NCBI GenBank assembly: GCA_042867185.1
Contig: JBHZQV010000003.1
Coordinates: 243,356-307,355, forward strand
Source: Xylophilus sp042867185
GTDB lineage: Bacteria; Pseudomonadota; Gammaproteobacteria; Burkholderiales; Burkholderiaceae_C
Direction: 5' to 3'
DNA length: 64,000 nt
Shown here: one piece after another, positions 28,380 through 36,965 of the stretch
Layout of the letters: each line of letters opens with the position of its first letter
How positions within the stretch are numbered: the first letter of the stretch is position 1
Notes under the pieces: generated by a model
What the model was told of the DNA's origin: nothing
What the model saw: only the letters and a program-made list of their open reading frames with translations
Databases searched by the model: none
Program-made: the position numbers and the translations under genes

Positions 28380-30239
28380 TCATGCCGGCACGGCCTCTTC
28401 GACCGCATCGTCGGTCGCCTCGCCCAGGAAACCGCCGCTCTGGTGGGCCCACAGGCGGGCGTAGACGCCGCCCCGGGCCAGCAGCGCGTGGTGGTCGCCT
28501 TCCTCCACGATGCGGCCCTGGTCCAGCACCACCAGCCGGTCCATCGCGGCGATGGTCGAGAGGCGGTGGGCGATGGCGATCACCGTCTTGCCTTCCATCA
28601 GGCGGTAGAGGCTCTCCTGGATCGCGGCCTCGACTTCCGAATCGAGGGCGCTGGTGGCCTCGTCCAGCAGCAGGATCGGCGCGTCCTTGAGCATCACCCG
28701 GGCGATGGCGATCCGCTGGCGCTGGCCGCCCGAGAGCTTCACCCCGCGCTCGCCGACATGCGCCTCGTAGCCGGCGCGGCCCTGCGGATCGACCAGCTCG
28801 CCGATGAAATCGGTGGCCTCGGCCCGCGCGGCGGCCAGGTGCAGGGCAGCCTCGTCGGCGTCGGGGCGGCCGTAGGTGATGTTGTCGCGCACCGAGCGGT
28901 GCAGCAGCGAGGTGTCCTGCGTCACCATGCCGATGTGCTTGCGCAGGCTGTCCTGGCTGACGCCGGCGATGTCCTGCCCGTCGATCAGGATGCGGCCGCC
29001 GTCCAGGTCGTAGAAGCGCAGCAGCAGGTTGACCAGGGTGGATTTGCCGGCGCCCGAGCGGCCGACCAGCCCGATCTTCTCGCCCGGCCGCACGGTGAGC
29101 GTCAGGCCGTCGACCACGTTGCGCTTGCCGCCGTAGCCGAAGGTGATCGCATCGAAGCGCACCTCGCCGTGCGGCACCGCCAGCGCGGGCGCGTTCGGCA
29201 GATCCAGCACGGTGCGGCGCTTGGCCAGCATCGCGATGCCGTCCTGCACCGTGCCGATCTGCTCGAACAGGCCCGAGATCTGCCACATCACCCACTGCGA
29301 CATCGCGGTCAGCCGCATCGCCATGGCGGTGCCGGCGGCCACCGCGCCGATGCCCAGCTGGCCCTGCGACCAGAGCCAGAGCGACAGGCCGCAGATGCCC
29401 AGCAGCAGGCCCATCGAGAGCGCCCGGTTGATGGTTTCGAAGGCGCTCACCAGGCGCATCTGCGCATGGCCGGTGTCGATGAACTCCCGCATCGCATCGC
29501 GTGCGAAGCCGGCCTCGCGGCCGCCGTGGGAGAACAGCTTGACGGTGGCGATGTTGGTGTAGGCATCGGTGATCCGGCCGGTCATGAGCGAGCGCGCATC
29601 GGCCTGCGCCCGGCCCACCGCGCCCAGCCGGGGCACGAACCAGAAGCACACCGCCGCATAGGCCGCCGCCCACACCAGCAGCGGCAGCACCAGCCGCAGG
29701 TCGAAAGCGGCCACCAGCGCCACGATGGCGACGAAGTACACGCCCACCGACACCACCATGTCGGTCATCAGGAACACGATGTCGCGCACCGCCAGCGCGG
29801 TCTGCATCACCTTGGTGGTGATGCGCCCGGCGAACTCGTCCTGGTAGAAGACCATGCTCTGGTCGAGCATCGTGCGGTGGAAGTTCCAGCGCATCCGCAT
29901 CGGGAAGTTGACCGCGATCGTCTGGTGCTTGACCAGCGTCTGCAGCCCCACCAGCACCACGCTGCCCGCCACCAGCGCCGCCATGCCGCCCAGCAGCGTG
30001 CCGTGCTCGGTCCAGAGCCGCGCCGGCTCCACCTGTCCCAGCCAGTCGACCATGCGGCCCAGCAAGGCGAAGAGCACCGCCTCGAAGGCCGAGATCGCCG
30101 CCGTCAGCAGCACCATCAGCAGCACCGCCCCCCGCAGCCCCTTCAGGCAGGTCCACATGAAGGCGAAAAGGCCCAGCGGCGGCGGTGTGGGCACGGTGTC
30201 GGGAAACGGGGCGAGGCGGTCTTCGAAATAACGGAACAA
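28380..30239 (-). CDS. ABC transporter, fused membrane and ATPase domains (exporter type)
   Basis: 619 residues. An N-terminal six-helix ABC-exporter membrane domain (about 30-330) is followed by a nucleotide-binding domain with Walker A GRSGAGKST, signature KLSGGQRQRIAIAR, Walker B ILLLDEATSALD and the H-loop IAHRLST. It acts as a homodimer or half-transporter in the inner membrane. The substrate is unknown; MsbA-like lipid or drug export is possible. It is the first gene of the leftward set with DUF2868 and the GTPase (87-bp gap) and is divergent from imuA. Confidence 0.88.
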   Translation of the reverse strand: MFRYFEDRLAPFPDTVPTPPPLGLFAFMWTCLKGLRGAVLLMVLLTAAISAFEAVLFALLGRMVDWLGQVEPARLWTEHGTLLGGMAALVAGSVVLVGLQTLVKHQTIAVNFPMRMRWNFHRTMLDQSMVFYQDEFAGRITTKVMQTALAVRDIVFLMTDMVVSVGVYFVAIVALVAAFDLRLVLPLLVWAAAYAAVCFWFVPRLGAVGRAQADARSLMTGRITDAYTNIATVKLFSHGGREAGFARDAMREFIDTGHAQMRLVSAFETINRALSMGLLLGICGLSLWLWSQGQLGIGAVAAGTAMAMRLTAMSQWVMWQISGLFEQIGTVQDGIAMLAKRRTVLDLPNAPALAVPHGEVRFDAITFGYGGKRNVVDGLTLTVRPGEKIGLVGRSGAGKSTLVNLLLRFYDLDGGRILIDGQDIAGVSQDSLRKHIGMVTQDTSLLHRSVRDNITYGRPDADEAALHLAAARAEATDFIGELVDPQGRAGYEAHVGERGVKLSGGQRQRIAIARVMLKDAPILLLDEATSALDSEVEAAIQESLYRLMEGKTVIAIAHRLSTIAAMDRLVVLDQGRIVEEGDHHALLARGGVYARLWAHQSGGFLGEATDDAVEEAVPA

Positions 30240-30375
30240 ACAGGACTCCGGGGGCGGAAAAAGTGGGCGGATGGGGGGCGCCTTTCAGACGGCACGGGTG
30301 CGATTCCATCATAGGAAGCACATCGGTGCCGCTGTAAGGGCGTGTTCGCAACATGGGGCACCTGACCCATGAATG

Positions 30376-30391
30376 CTGGACAGCAAAACAG
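30376..30391. promoter_or_regulatory. Second, weaker LexA-like box
   Basis: CTGG-N8-ACAG matches the LexA consensus CTGT-N8-ACAG with one change. It lies 31 bp upstream of the perfect box in front of imuA. Confidence 0.4.
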
Positions 30392-30406
30392 TTTTTTTAT
30401 GGATGG

Positions 30407-30422
30407 CTGTATGGAATTACAG
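30407..30422. promoter_or_regulatory. LexA (SOS) box
   Basis: CTGTATGGAATTACAG is a perfect CTGT-N8-ACAG LexA operator. It lies 38 bp before the imuA start and directly upstream of a TATTCT -10-like hexamer (30423-30428). The imuA-imuB-dnaE2 cassette is a classic SOS target. Confidence 0.9.
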
Positions 30423-30460
30423 TATTCTAGAGTGCCTGACCGTTTGCTTGCCAACACTCC

Positions 30461-31426
30461 ATGCCCGTCCTCGCGACCATCAGCCTTGCGCTCCAGCCCC
30501 TCGTACGGGACGACGTCTGGTGCGCCGACGAAGTCGGGGCATCGCACACCGGCGTCAGCGCCAGCGGCTTCGAGGCGCTGGATGCGGTGCTGCCCGGCGG
30601 CGGGTGGCCGGTGGGGGCGATGACCGAGATCCTGCATGCCGGGCCCGAGACGTTCGCATGGTCGCTGCTGCTGCCGGCGCTGGGGCCTGCGGTGTCGGCG
30701 CGGCGCCGGCCGGTGCTGCTGGTGGGGGCGCCGCATCTGCCCTTCGGGCCGGCGCTGGCGGCGCAGGGCCTGCCGCCGTCGCAGCTGCTGTGGGTGCGCA
30801 GCCAGGCCGCCCATGCGCGGCTCTGGGCCTGCGAGCAGGCGCTGCGCTGTGCCGACGTGGCGGCGGTGCTGGCCTGGCTGCCGCAGGCGCGGCCGGCCGA
30901 ACTGCGGCGGCTGCAGCTGGCGGCGGCGCAGCACGACGCGCTGCTGTGGGTGTTCCGGCCGGCCGAGGCGGCGGGCAGCTCGGCGCCGGCCCGGCTGCGG
31001 ATCCGGGTGGAAGCCGCGGGCGAACATGGCAGCGCGCTGGAGCTGCACATCCTCAAGCGGCGCGGCCCGCCGCTGGAGCGGCCGGTGCAGGTGCCGGCCC
31101 ATCCGCCGCGCCTGGCCGCGCTGATCGCCGCGAGCCGGCTGGGCCAGCGCTGGCAGGGCCTGCTGCCGGCAACGGTGGCCGTGCCACCACCGCCGCCGCC
31201 GGCCATGGCCAAGGTGGTGCGGCTGGATTTCCAGGGCGGCGTGTCAGGGGTGGCGGCCGCCCTGCGGGTGCGGGCCGTCGTACCGCCGGCCGCACCGGGC
31301 CGGCAGCCGCAACAGGCTCCGTGCCCACCGGTCCGGACGGCCGACGGCCCGGCAGGCGACACCGGGAAGACCGATGCGGCAAGGGGAGAGGGCGATGCAC
31401 TGGCTCGCGCTGCAGTGGCCGCCTGA
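30461..31426 (+). CDS. imuA: Translesion synthesis-associated protein ImuA
   Basis: 321 residues. A RecA/SulA-like core holds GFEALDAVLPGGGWPVGAMTEIL and AWLPQARPAELRRLQLAA. ImuA is the first component of the mutagenic gap-filling polymerase set ImuA-ImuB-DnaE2 and probably interacts with RecA and ImuB. The C-terminus is Pro/Ala-rich. It overlaps imuB by 32 bp and is preceded by LexA boxes, so it is induced by DNA damage. Confidence 0.9.
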   Translation: MPVLATISLALQPLVRDDVWCADEVGASHTGVSASGFEALDAVLPGGGWPVGAMTEILHAGPETFAWSLLLPALGPAVSARRRPVLLVGAPHLPFGPALAAQGLPPSQLLWVRSQAAHARLWACEQALRCADVAAVLAWLPQARPAELRRLQLAAAQHDALLWVFRPAEAAGSSAPARLRIRVEAAGEHGSALELHILKRRGPPLERPVQVPAHPPRLAALIAASRLGQRWQGLLPATVAVPPPPPPAMAKVVRLDFQGGVSGVAAALRVRAVVPPAAPGRQPQQAPCPPVRTADGPAGDTGKTDAARGEGDALARAAVAA

Positions 31427-33314
31427 CGCCGGTGCGGGGGCGGCCGCGAAGGCGTCGGGTGGAGGCGTTGCTGCGCTTTTACCGTCGCCTTCGCCGACCT
31501 CTGTTCCGGCTCTGGCTGTCGCTCCGGCCCCGACTTCGGCTTCGCCTTCGGACTCGGCTGCCGCTTCGGCATCAGCATCCCCGGTCGAGGCCCCTGCGGA
31601 ACCGCCCTCCGCGGAAGCCCTCGGCTGGTGGGCGCTGCAGTTCACGCCCCATGCCGCCTGGGTGGACGAGGCGCTGCTGCTGGAGGTGTCCGCCTGCGAG
31701 CGCTTCTGGGGTGGGCGGCGCGGGCTGCTGGCCGAGATTCGCAAGCGAAATCCAGCGCCGGCCGGCGTCCTGTGCGGGCAGGGTGCTGCTAGTTTGATAG
31801 CGTTGGGCCGGCTGCGGCTGTTCGTGCAGGGTCAGCGCCCCGCGGCGGACATGCCGGCCGCCCTGCCGCTGCACACGCTCAGCGCCGCCCGGCCGCATCT
31901 CTTCATCCTGGAGCGCATGGGCTGCCGCACCTGGGGCGACGTGGCGGCGCTGCCGCGGGCCGGGGTGTCGCGGCGCTTCGGCACGCCGTTGCGGCAGGCG
32001 CTCGACCGGGCCTGGGGGTTGTATCCCGACGGCTACCGCTGGCTGGCGCTGCCCGAATCCTTCGACCGCAAGGTGGAGCTGCGTGCCCTGGCCCACTATG
32101 CGGCCGAGCTGATGTGGGCCGCGGCCGGGCTGCTGGCCGACCTGCAGATCTGGCTGCGGGGCCGGCAGCGCGGGGTGTTGGCGGTCGAGCTGCAATGGAC
32201 GCTGGACCTGCGCCGGGTCGACGGCGTCGATTTGCCGCCCCACGAATCGCTGGTGGTGCGCACCGCCGAGCCGGTGCAGGACATGGCCCACCTGAAGCGG
32301 CTGCTGGGCGAGCGGCTGGGCCGCACCCGCATGTCGGCGCCCGCCAGCTGGCTGCGGCTGCGCAGCCTGGAGACGGCGCCCCTGGCGGGCGCCAGCGCCA
32401 GCTTCCTGCCCGACGACAGCCGCAAGGGCGACAAGCTGCACGAGCTGATCGAGCGCCTGTCGGAGCGGCTGGGCGCCGACAGCGTGGTGACCCCGGTCGC
32501 CCAGGCCGACCACCGGCCCGAGGCGATGCAGCGCTGGGAGCCGGCGCAGGGTCGCATCGGCGCGCTGGTGGCGGCCTACGGCGCACCCGCGGTGCCGCCC
32601 GGCACGGGTGGCCCGGGCGCCACCGGCCTGCCGCGCCGGCAGAAACCGATGGCGGGCGAGCCTGGGTATGTGGCACCGGACGACGACGGCGGGTCTGCCG
32701 AGGATGCGCCGGCCGGCCGGCTGTCGGTCGATGGGGTACCGGAGGCCGAAGCCCGGGAAGAGCGGCGGGCGGCGCAGGCCGGCGACGGGGGCACTTTCCG
32801 GAAGCGGTCCGGCCGAGGCAAAGGCGATCCGGCAGGCCATGCGCGAAGCGGCGGCACCGGCGACGGCGCCCGTCGCGAAAGCAGCGGCACCAACCCGGCC
32901 GGTGCCGCGATCGGCAGCCCACCCGGGCGCGCGTCCAAACCCGCCCGCCCGGCCGTCCTGCAGCCCGACACCCTCTATCCGCCCTGGCTGCTCCCGCGCC
33001 CGATTCGGCTGGAGCTGCAGGATGACGGCCCCTGCTACCGCGGCCGGCTGCGGATGCTGGCCGGCCCCCAGCGGATGGAGACCGGCTGGTGGGCCGCCCC
33101 GGCCGCCGTCGCCGCTGCCGGACAGCCGGCGCCGGCGGTGCGCGACTACTACATCGCCGAGAGCCCGTCGGCCGGGCTGGTCTGGGTGTTCTGCGAACGG
33201 CCGCACGGCGTGGCCGCCTCGGCGGCCGCCAGTGCTTCGGCGGCATCGGCCGAAGGGGGCGCGGCTGCCGTCGCCGCGCCCACGGCCTGGTTCCTGCACG
33301 GCCTCTATGCCTGA
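31395..33314 (+). CDS. imuB: Translesion polymerase-like protein ImuB
   Basis: 639 residues from the ATG at 31395. It is a Y-family polymerase relative: MHWLALQWPP at the position of the first catalytic strand, then LGWWALQFTPHAAWVDEALLLEVSACERFWGG, then little finger. ImuB proteins usually lack polymerase activity and act as beta-clamp hub for DnaE2. Two low-complexity insertions stand out: a Pro/Ala/Ser stretch at about 24-72 encoded by imperfect TTCGGC-like repeats, and a Gly/Arg/Pro-rich linker at about 395-525. A GCTA...TAGC mini-repeat lies in frame at 31788. It overlaps dnaE2 by 8 bp. Confidence 0.9.
   Translation: MHWLALQWPPDAGAGAAAKASGGGVAALLPSPSPTSVPALAVAPAPTSASPSDSAAASASASPVEAPAEPPSAEALGWWALQFTPHAAWVDEALLLEVSACERFWGGRRGLLAEIRKRNPAPAGVLCGQGAASLIALGRLRLFVQGQRPAADMPAALPLHTLSAARPHLFILERMGCRTWGDVAALPRAGVSRRFGTPLRQALDRAWGLYPDGYRWLALPESFDRKVELRALAHYAAELMWAAAGLLADLQIWLRGRQRGVLAVELQWTLDLRRVDGVDLPPHESLVVRTAEPVQDMAHLKRLLGERLGRTRMSAPASWLRLRSLETAPLAGASASFLPDDSRKGDKLHELIERLSERLGADSVVTPVAQADHRPEAMQRWEPAQGRIGALVAAYGAPAVPPGTGGPGATGLPRRQKPMAGEPGYVAPDDDGGSAEDAPAGRLSVDGVPEAEAREERRAAQAGDGGTFRKRSGRGKGDPAGHARSGGTGDGARRESSGTNPAGAAIGSPPGRASKPARPAVLQPDTLYPPWLLPRPIRLELQDDGPCYRGRLRMLAGPQRMETGWWAAPAAVAAAGQPAPAVRDYYIAESPSAGLVWVFCERPHGVAASAAASASAASAEGGAAAVAAPTAWFLHGLYA
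31788..31801 (+). repeat. AT-rich GCTA...TAGC mini-inverted repeat inside imuB
   Basis: GCTAGTTTGATAGC with arms GCTA/TAGC around 6 nt, in frame within GC-rich coding sequence. Compare 16468 and 33886. Confidence 0.5.
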
Positions 33315-36300
33315 GCGCGAGATTCCCCTGCAGGGCCGCCCGGCCCCGGTGCTGCGGTTTCCGCGTCTGCCGCAGCGTCCGCCCGAACCGGTCGACGGCG
33401 ATGCGGCGCCACCGCCCGGGCCCGATGTGCTGCCCGCCTATGTGGAGCTGCACTGCATCTCCAACTTCAGCTTCCTGCGCGGCGCGGCGCATCCCGAAGA
33501 GCTGGTGGAGCAGGCGCTGCGGCTGGGCTACGCCGGCATGGCCCTGACCGACGAATGCTCGGTCGCCGGCGTGGTGCGGATGTGGGACGGCCTGCGGCAG
33601 ATGCGCAAGGACCACGACGAGGCCTGGCGCAAGGCATGGCCCGACACGCCGGTGCCGCCGCATCCGCCGTTCCGGCTGCTCTTCGGCAGCGAGTTCCGAC
33701 TGCCCTGCGGCGGCCGGCTGGTCGCGATCGCACGCGACCTGGAGGGCTGGGGCGGCCTGTGCCAGTTCATCACCGCCGCCCGCATGGCCGCCGAAAAGGG
33801 CGGCTACCTGCTGGACGCGGCCACCGACTGGTCGATGCTGGCGGGCTGCGAAAGGCTCTTCATTCCGGCCCGCACGCCGGGCGGCGCTATCGATTCCATA
33901 GCTATAGGCCGGCGATTGGAAACGGCCAGAGGCCAATTCGGCTCCGATCTGTGGCTGGTGGTGGAGCTGCTGCAGGACCTGGACGACGACCTGTGGCTGG
34001 CCGCGCTGCAGGAGGCCGGTGCGCGGCACGGCGTGCCGCTGGTCGCGGCGGGCGACGTGCACATGGACGTGCGCAAGCGCAAGCGGCTGCAGGACGTGAT
34101 CACCGCGGTGCGCGAGGGCCGCACCGTCGCCGAATGCGGCTTCGCGCTGCAGGCCCATGCCGAGCGGCATCTGCGGCCGCGCGAGCGGCTGGCGCGGCTC
34201 TATCCGCCGGAACTGCTCGCCCGCACGGTGGAGCTGGCCGCGCGCTGCAGCTTCGACCTGTCGCAGATCGCTTATCACTACCCGCAAGAGACCGTGCCGG
34301 CCGGGCTGACGCCGGCCCGGGCCCTGCGGCAGCTGGTGGAGAGGGGCGCGCGCCGCCGGTTTCCCGCGGGCGAGACCGCGAAGGTGCGCATCCAGATCGA
34401 GCACGAACTGCACCTGATCGCCTTCAAGAAGTACGAGATGTACTTCCTGACGGTGGAGGACATCGTGCGCTTCGCCCGGAGCCGGCGCATCCTCTGCCAG
34501 GGCCGCGGTTCGGCCGCCAACTCGGTCGTCTGCTACTGCCTGCACATCACCGAAGTGCCGCCCGACCTGGGCAACCTGCTGTTCGAGCGCTTCATCAGCA
34601 AGGAGCGCGACGAGCCGCCCGACATCGACGTCGATTTCGAGCACCAGCGCCGCGAGGAGGTGATCCAGTACATCTACGAGAAGTACGGCCGCGCGCGCGC
34701 CGCCATCGCCGCGGTGGTGGTGCGCTACCGCTCCCGCATGGCGATCCGCGACGTGGGCGCCGCGCTGGGCGTGCACCCGGCCCTGGTCGACGACTTCGCC
34801 AAGGACCACTACTGGTTCGACGCCGGCATCCTGGAGCAGCGGATGGAAGAGGCCATGGCCCGCTGCGGCGTGCGCGAACCGCCCGCGCTGCTGGCGCTGT
34901 GGGTGGAGCTGACGGCGCAGTTGCGCGACTTTCCGCGCCACCTGAGCCAGCATGTCGGCGGCTTCGTGCTGACCGACGGGCCGCTGACGCGGCTGGTGCC
35001 GGTGGAGGCCGCCAGCATGGAAGGCCGCTCGATCATCCAGTGGGAAAAGCGCGACCTGGAGGCGGTGGGCCTGATGAAGGTCGACGTGCTGGCGCTGGGC
35101 ATGCTGAGCGCGCTGCGGCGCGGGCTGGATTTCCGCAACGCCTGGCGCGGCACCGCCTGGGGCCTGCACGACATCCCGACCGAGCAAGCGGAGGTCTACG
35201 ACATGATCTGCACCGCCGACACCATCGGCGTGTTCCAGGTCGAGAGCCGGGCCCAGATGTCGATGCTGCCGCGCTTGCGGCCGCGCGAGTTCTACGACCT
35301 GGTGGTCGAGGTGGCGATCGTGCGGCCGGGGCCGATCCAGGGAAAGATGGTGCATCCCTACCTGCAGGCGCGGCAGGACCGGCGCGACGGCCTGCCGATC
35401 AAGTACGTCAAGGACGAGCTGCGCAACGCGCTGGGCCGCACCCTGGGCGTGCCGATCTTCCAGGAGCAGGTGATGCAGCTCTCGATGGACGCCGCCGGCT
35501 TCAGCGCCGACCAGGCCGATGCGCTGCGCCGCTCGATGGCCGCCTGGAAGCGCAGCGCCGGCGTGCACCGCTTCAAGGAGCCGCTGGTCGAGGGCATGAC
35601 CCGCCGCGGCTATCCGCTGGCGTTCGCCGAGGGCATCTTCGAGCAGATCAAGGGCTTCGGCGAATACGGTTTCCCCGAAAGCCATGCGGCCAGCTTCGCG
35701 CTGCTGGTGTACTTCAGCTGCTGGCTCAAGTGCCACGAGCCGGCCGCCTTCCTGGCCGGCATGCTGGATGCGCAGCCGATGGGTTTCTACTCGCCCTCGC
35801 AGCTGGTGCAGGACGCGCGCCGCCACGGGGTGGAGGTGCGGCCGGTGGATGTGACGGTGAGCGCTGTGGGTTCTTCGCTGGAGCGGCAGGCGCACCCGGT
35901 GCACGACGGCGACCCCGGCGCCCGGCGCGCAGGCGTTCCCGCGGCCCGGATGCCGCCCACTGATGCCGCGCGACCCGCGGTGGGCAAGGGCCTGCCGGCC
36001 CGCGCCGCGCCCGGCGAAACCGTCTGGCCCGGCACCACCGTGCCGCAGCCGCTGCGCCTGGCCCAGCCCGCGGTGCGCCTGGGTCTGCGCCGCATCGCCA
36101 GCCTGTCCGATGCGGCGATGTATCGCATCGTGGCGGCGCGGGCCGAAGCGCCTTTCGCCAGCACCGAAGACCTGGCCCTGCGCGCGCAATTGGACGGCCG
36201 CGACATGCGGGCGCTGGCCGCCGCCGATGCGCTGCAATCGTTGGCCGGCCACCGGCGCCAGCAGGTCTGGGAGGCGACCGCGCAGCGGCTGTCGCCCGCG

Positions 36301-36792
36301 CTGCTGCGCGGCGTGCCGATCCACGAAGGCCGGCTGGAACTGCCGGCCGCGCAGGAGGCCGAGGAGATCGCCGGCGACTACGCCGCGCTGGGCCTGAGCC
36401 TGCGCCGCCACCCGCTGGCGCTGCTGCGCGACTACCTGGCCCGCCGCCGGCTGCTGACGGCCCGCCAGCTGGCGCCGTTGCCGCACGGCCAGACGGTGCG
36501 CGCCTGCGGCATCGTCACCATGCGCCAGCGCCCGCCGACCGCCAAGGGCACCATGTTCGTCACGCTGGAAGACGAGACGGGCATCGTCAACGTCATCGTC
36601 TGGAAGGACCTGGTGGAAGAGCAGCGCGAGCCGCTGCTGAAGGCCCGGCTGCTGGCGGTGGAGGGCGTCTGGCAGCGCGACAAGGACAGCGGCGGCCAGG
36701 TGCGCCACCTGCTGGCGCGCCGGATGAAGGACATGACGCCGCTGCTGGCCCTGCCCGACAACGCGATCTTGCGCAGCCGGGATTTCCATTGA
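33307..36792 (+). CDS. dnaE2: Error-prone DNA polymerase III alpha subunit DnaE2 (ImuC)
   Basis: 1161 residues. The PHP domain starts ELHCISNFSFLRGAAHPEEL. The polymerase core has GRGSAANSVVCYCLHIT and the catalytic aspartates in PPDIDVDFEHQRREEV. A C-terminal OB domain (about 1070-1130) reads GTMFVTLEDETGIVNVIVW. It copies across lesions after SOS induction together with ImuA and ImuB. The ATG at 33307 overlaps the imuB stop, which fits coupled translation. A GCTAT...ATAGC mini-repeat is embedded in frame at 33886, in a variable stretch between PHP motifs. Confidence 0.95.
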   Translation: MPEREIPLQGRPAPVLRFPRLPQRPPEPVDGDAAPPPGPDVLPAYVELHCISNFSFLRGAAHPEELVEQALRLGYAGMALTDECSVAGVVRMWDGLRQMRKDHDEAWRKAWPDTPVPPHPPFRLLFGSEFRLPCGGRLVAIARDLEGWGGLCQFITAARMAAEKGGYLLDAATDWSMLAGCERLFIPARTPGGAIDSIAIGRRLETARGQFGSDLWLVVELLQDLDDDLWLAALQEAGARHGVPLVAAGDVHMDVRKRKRLQDVITAVREGRTVAECGFALQAHAERHLRPRERLARLYPPELLARTVELAARCSFDLSQIAYHYPQETVPAGLTPARALRQLVERGARRRFPAGETAKVRIQIEHELHLIAFKKYEMYFLTVEDIVRFARSRRILCQGRGSAANSVVCYCLHITEVPPDLGNLLFERFISKERDEPPDIDVDFEHQRREEVIQYIYEKYGRARAAIAAVVVRYRSRMAIRDVGAALGVHPALVDDFAKDHYWFDAGILEQRMEEAMARCGVREPPALLALWVELTAQLRDFPRHLSQHVGGFVLTDGPLTRLVPVEAASMEGRSIIQWEKRDLEAVGLMKVDVLALGMLSALRRGLDFRNAWRGTAWGLHDIPTEQAEVYDMICTADTIGVFQVESRAQMSMLPRLRPREFYDLVVEVAIVRPGPIQGKMVHPYLQARQDRRDGLPIKYVKDELRNALGRTLGVPIFQEQVMQLSMDAAGFSADQADALRRSMAAWKRSAGVHRFKEPLVEGMTRRGYPLAFAEGIFEQIKGFGEYGFPESHAASFALLVYFSCWLKCHEPAAFLAGMLDAQPMGFYSPSQLVQDARRHGVEVRPVDVTVSAVGSSLERQAHPVHDGDPGARRAGVPAARMPPTDAARPAVGKGLPARAAPGETVWPGTTVPQPLRLAQPAVRLGLRRIASLSDAAMYRIVAARAEAPFASTEDLALRAQLDGRDMRALAAADALQSLAGHRRQQVWEATAQRLSPALLRGVPIHEGRLELPAAQEAEEIAGDYAALGLSLRRHPLALLRDYLARRRLLTARQLAPLPHGQTVRACGIVTMRQRPPTAKGTMFVTLEDETGIVNVIVWKDLVEEQREPLLKARLLAVEGVWQRDKDSGGQVRHLLARRMKDMTPLLALPDNAILRSRDFH
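33886..33902 (+). repeat. AT-rich GCTAT...ATAGC mini-inverted repeat inside dnaE2
   Basis: GCTATCGATTCCATAGC has 5-bp perfect arms around 7 nt and is followed by TATAGG. It encodes AIDSIAIG within the PHP domain and is visibly AT-rich against its surroundings. Confidence 0.55.
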
Positions 36793-36965
36793 GAGAGGCC
36801 ATGGAATTCCGCTGCGAGGCCCGATGCAGCGCCTGCGCTTCTCGCCCTGGCGCGGCGCCCTCCTATGATCGGATGCTTTTGCCCGGCGGCCTCCGTCGCC
36901 GCCCCTCCGGTCGCCGCCCTGTACCGCGCCGACACCGAGGTGCAGCCATTTCTTCCCCGCTCTGC

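Noticed and set aside
26262..30314. A 1350-codon plus-strand frame opposite the GTPase, DUF2868 and ABC exporter genes
   Set aside because: Antisense shadow; all three minus-strand proteins have clear motifs.
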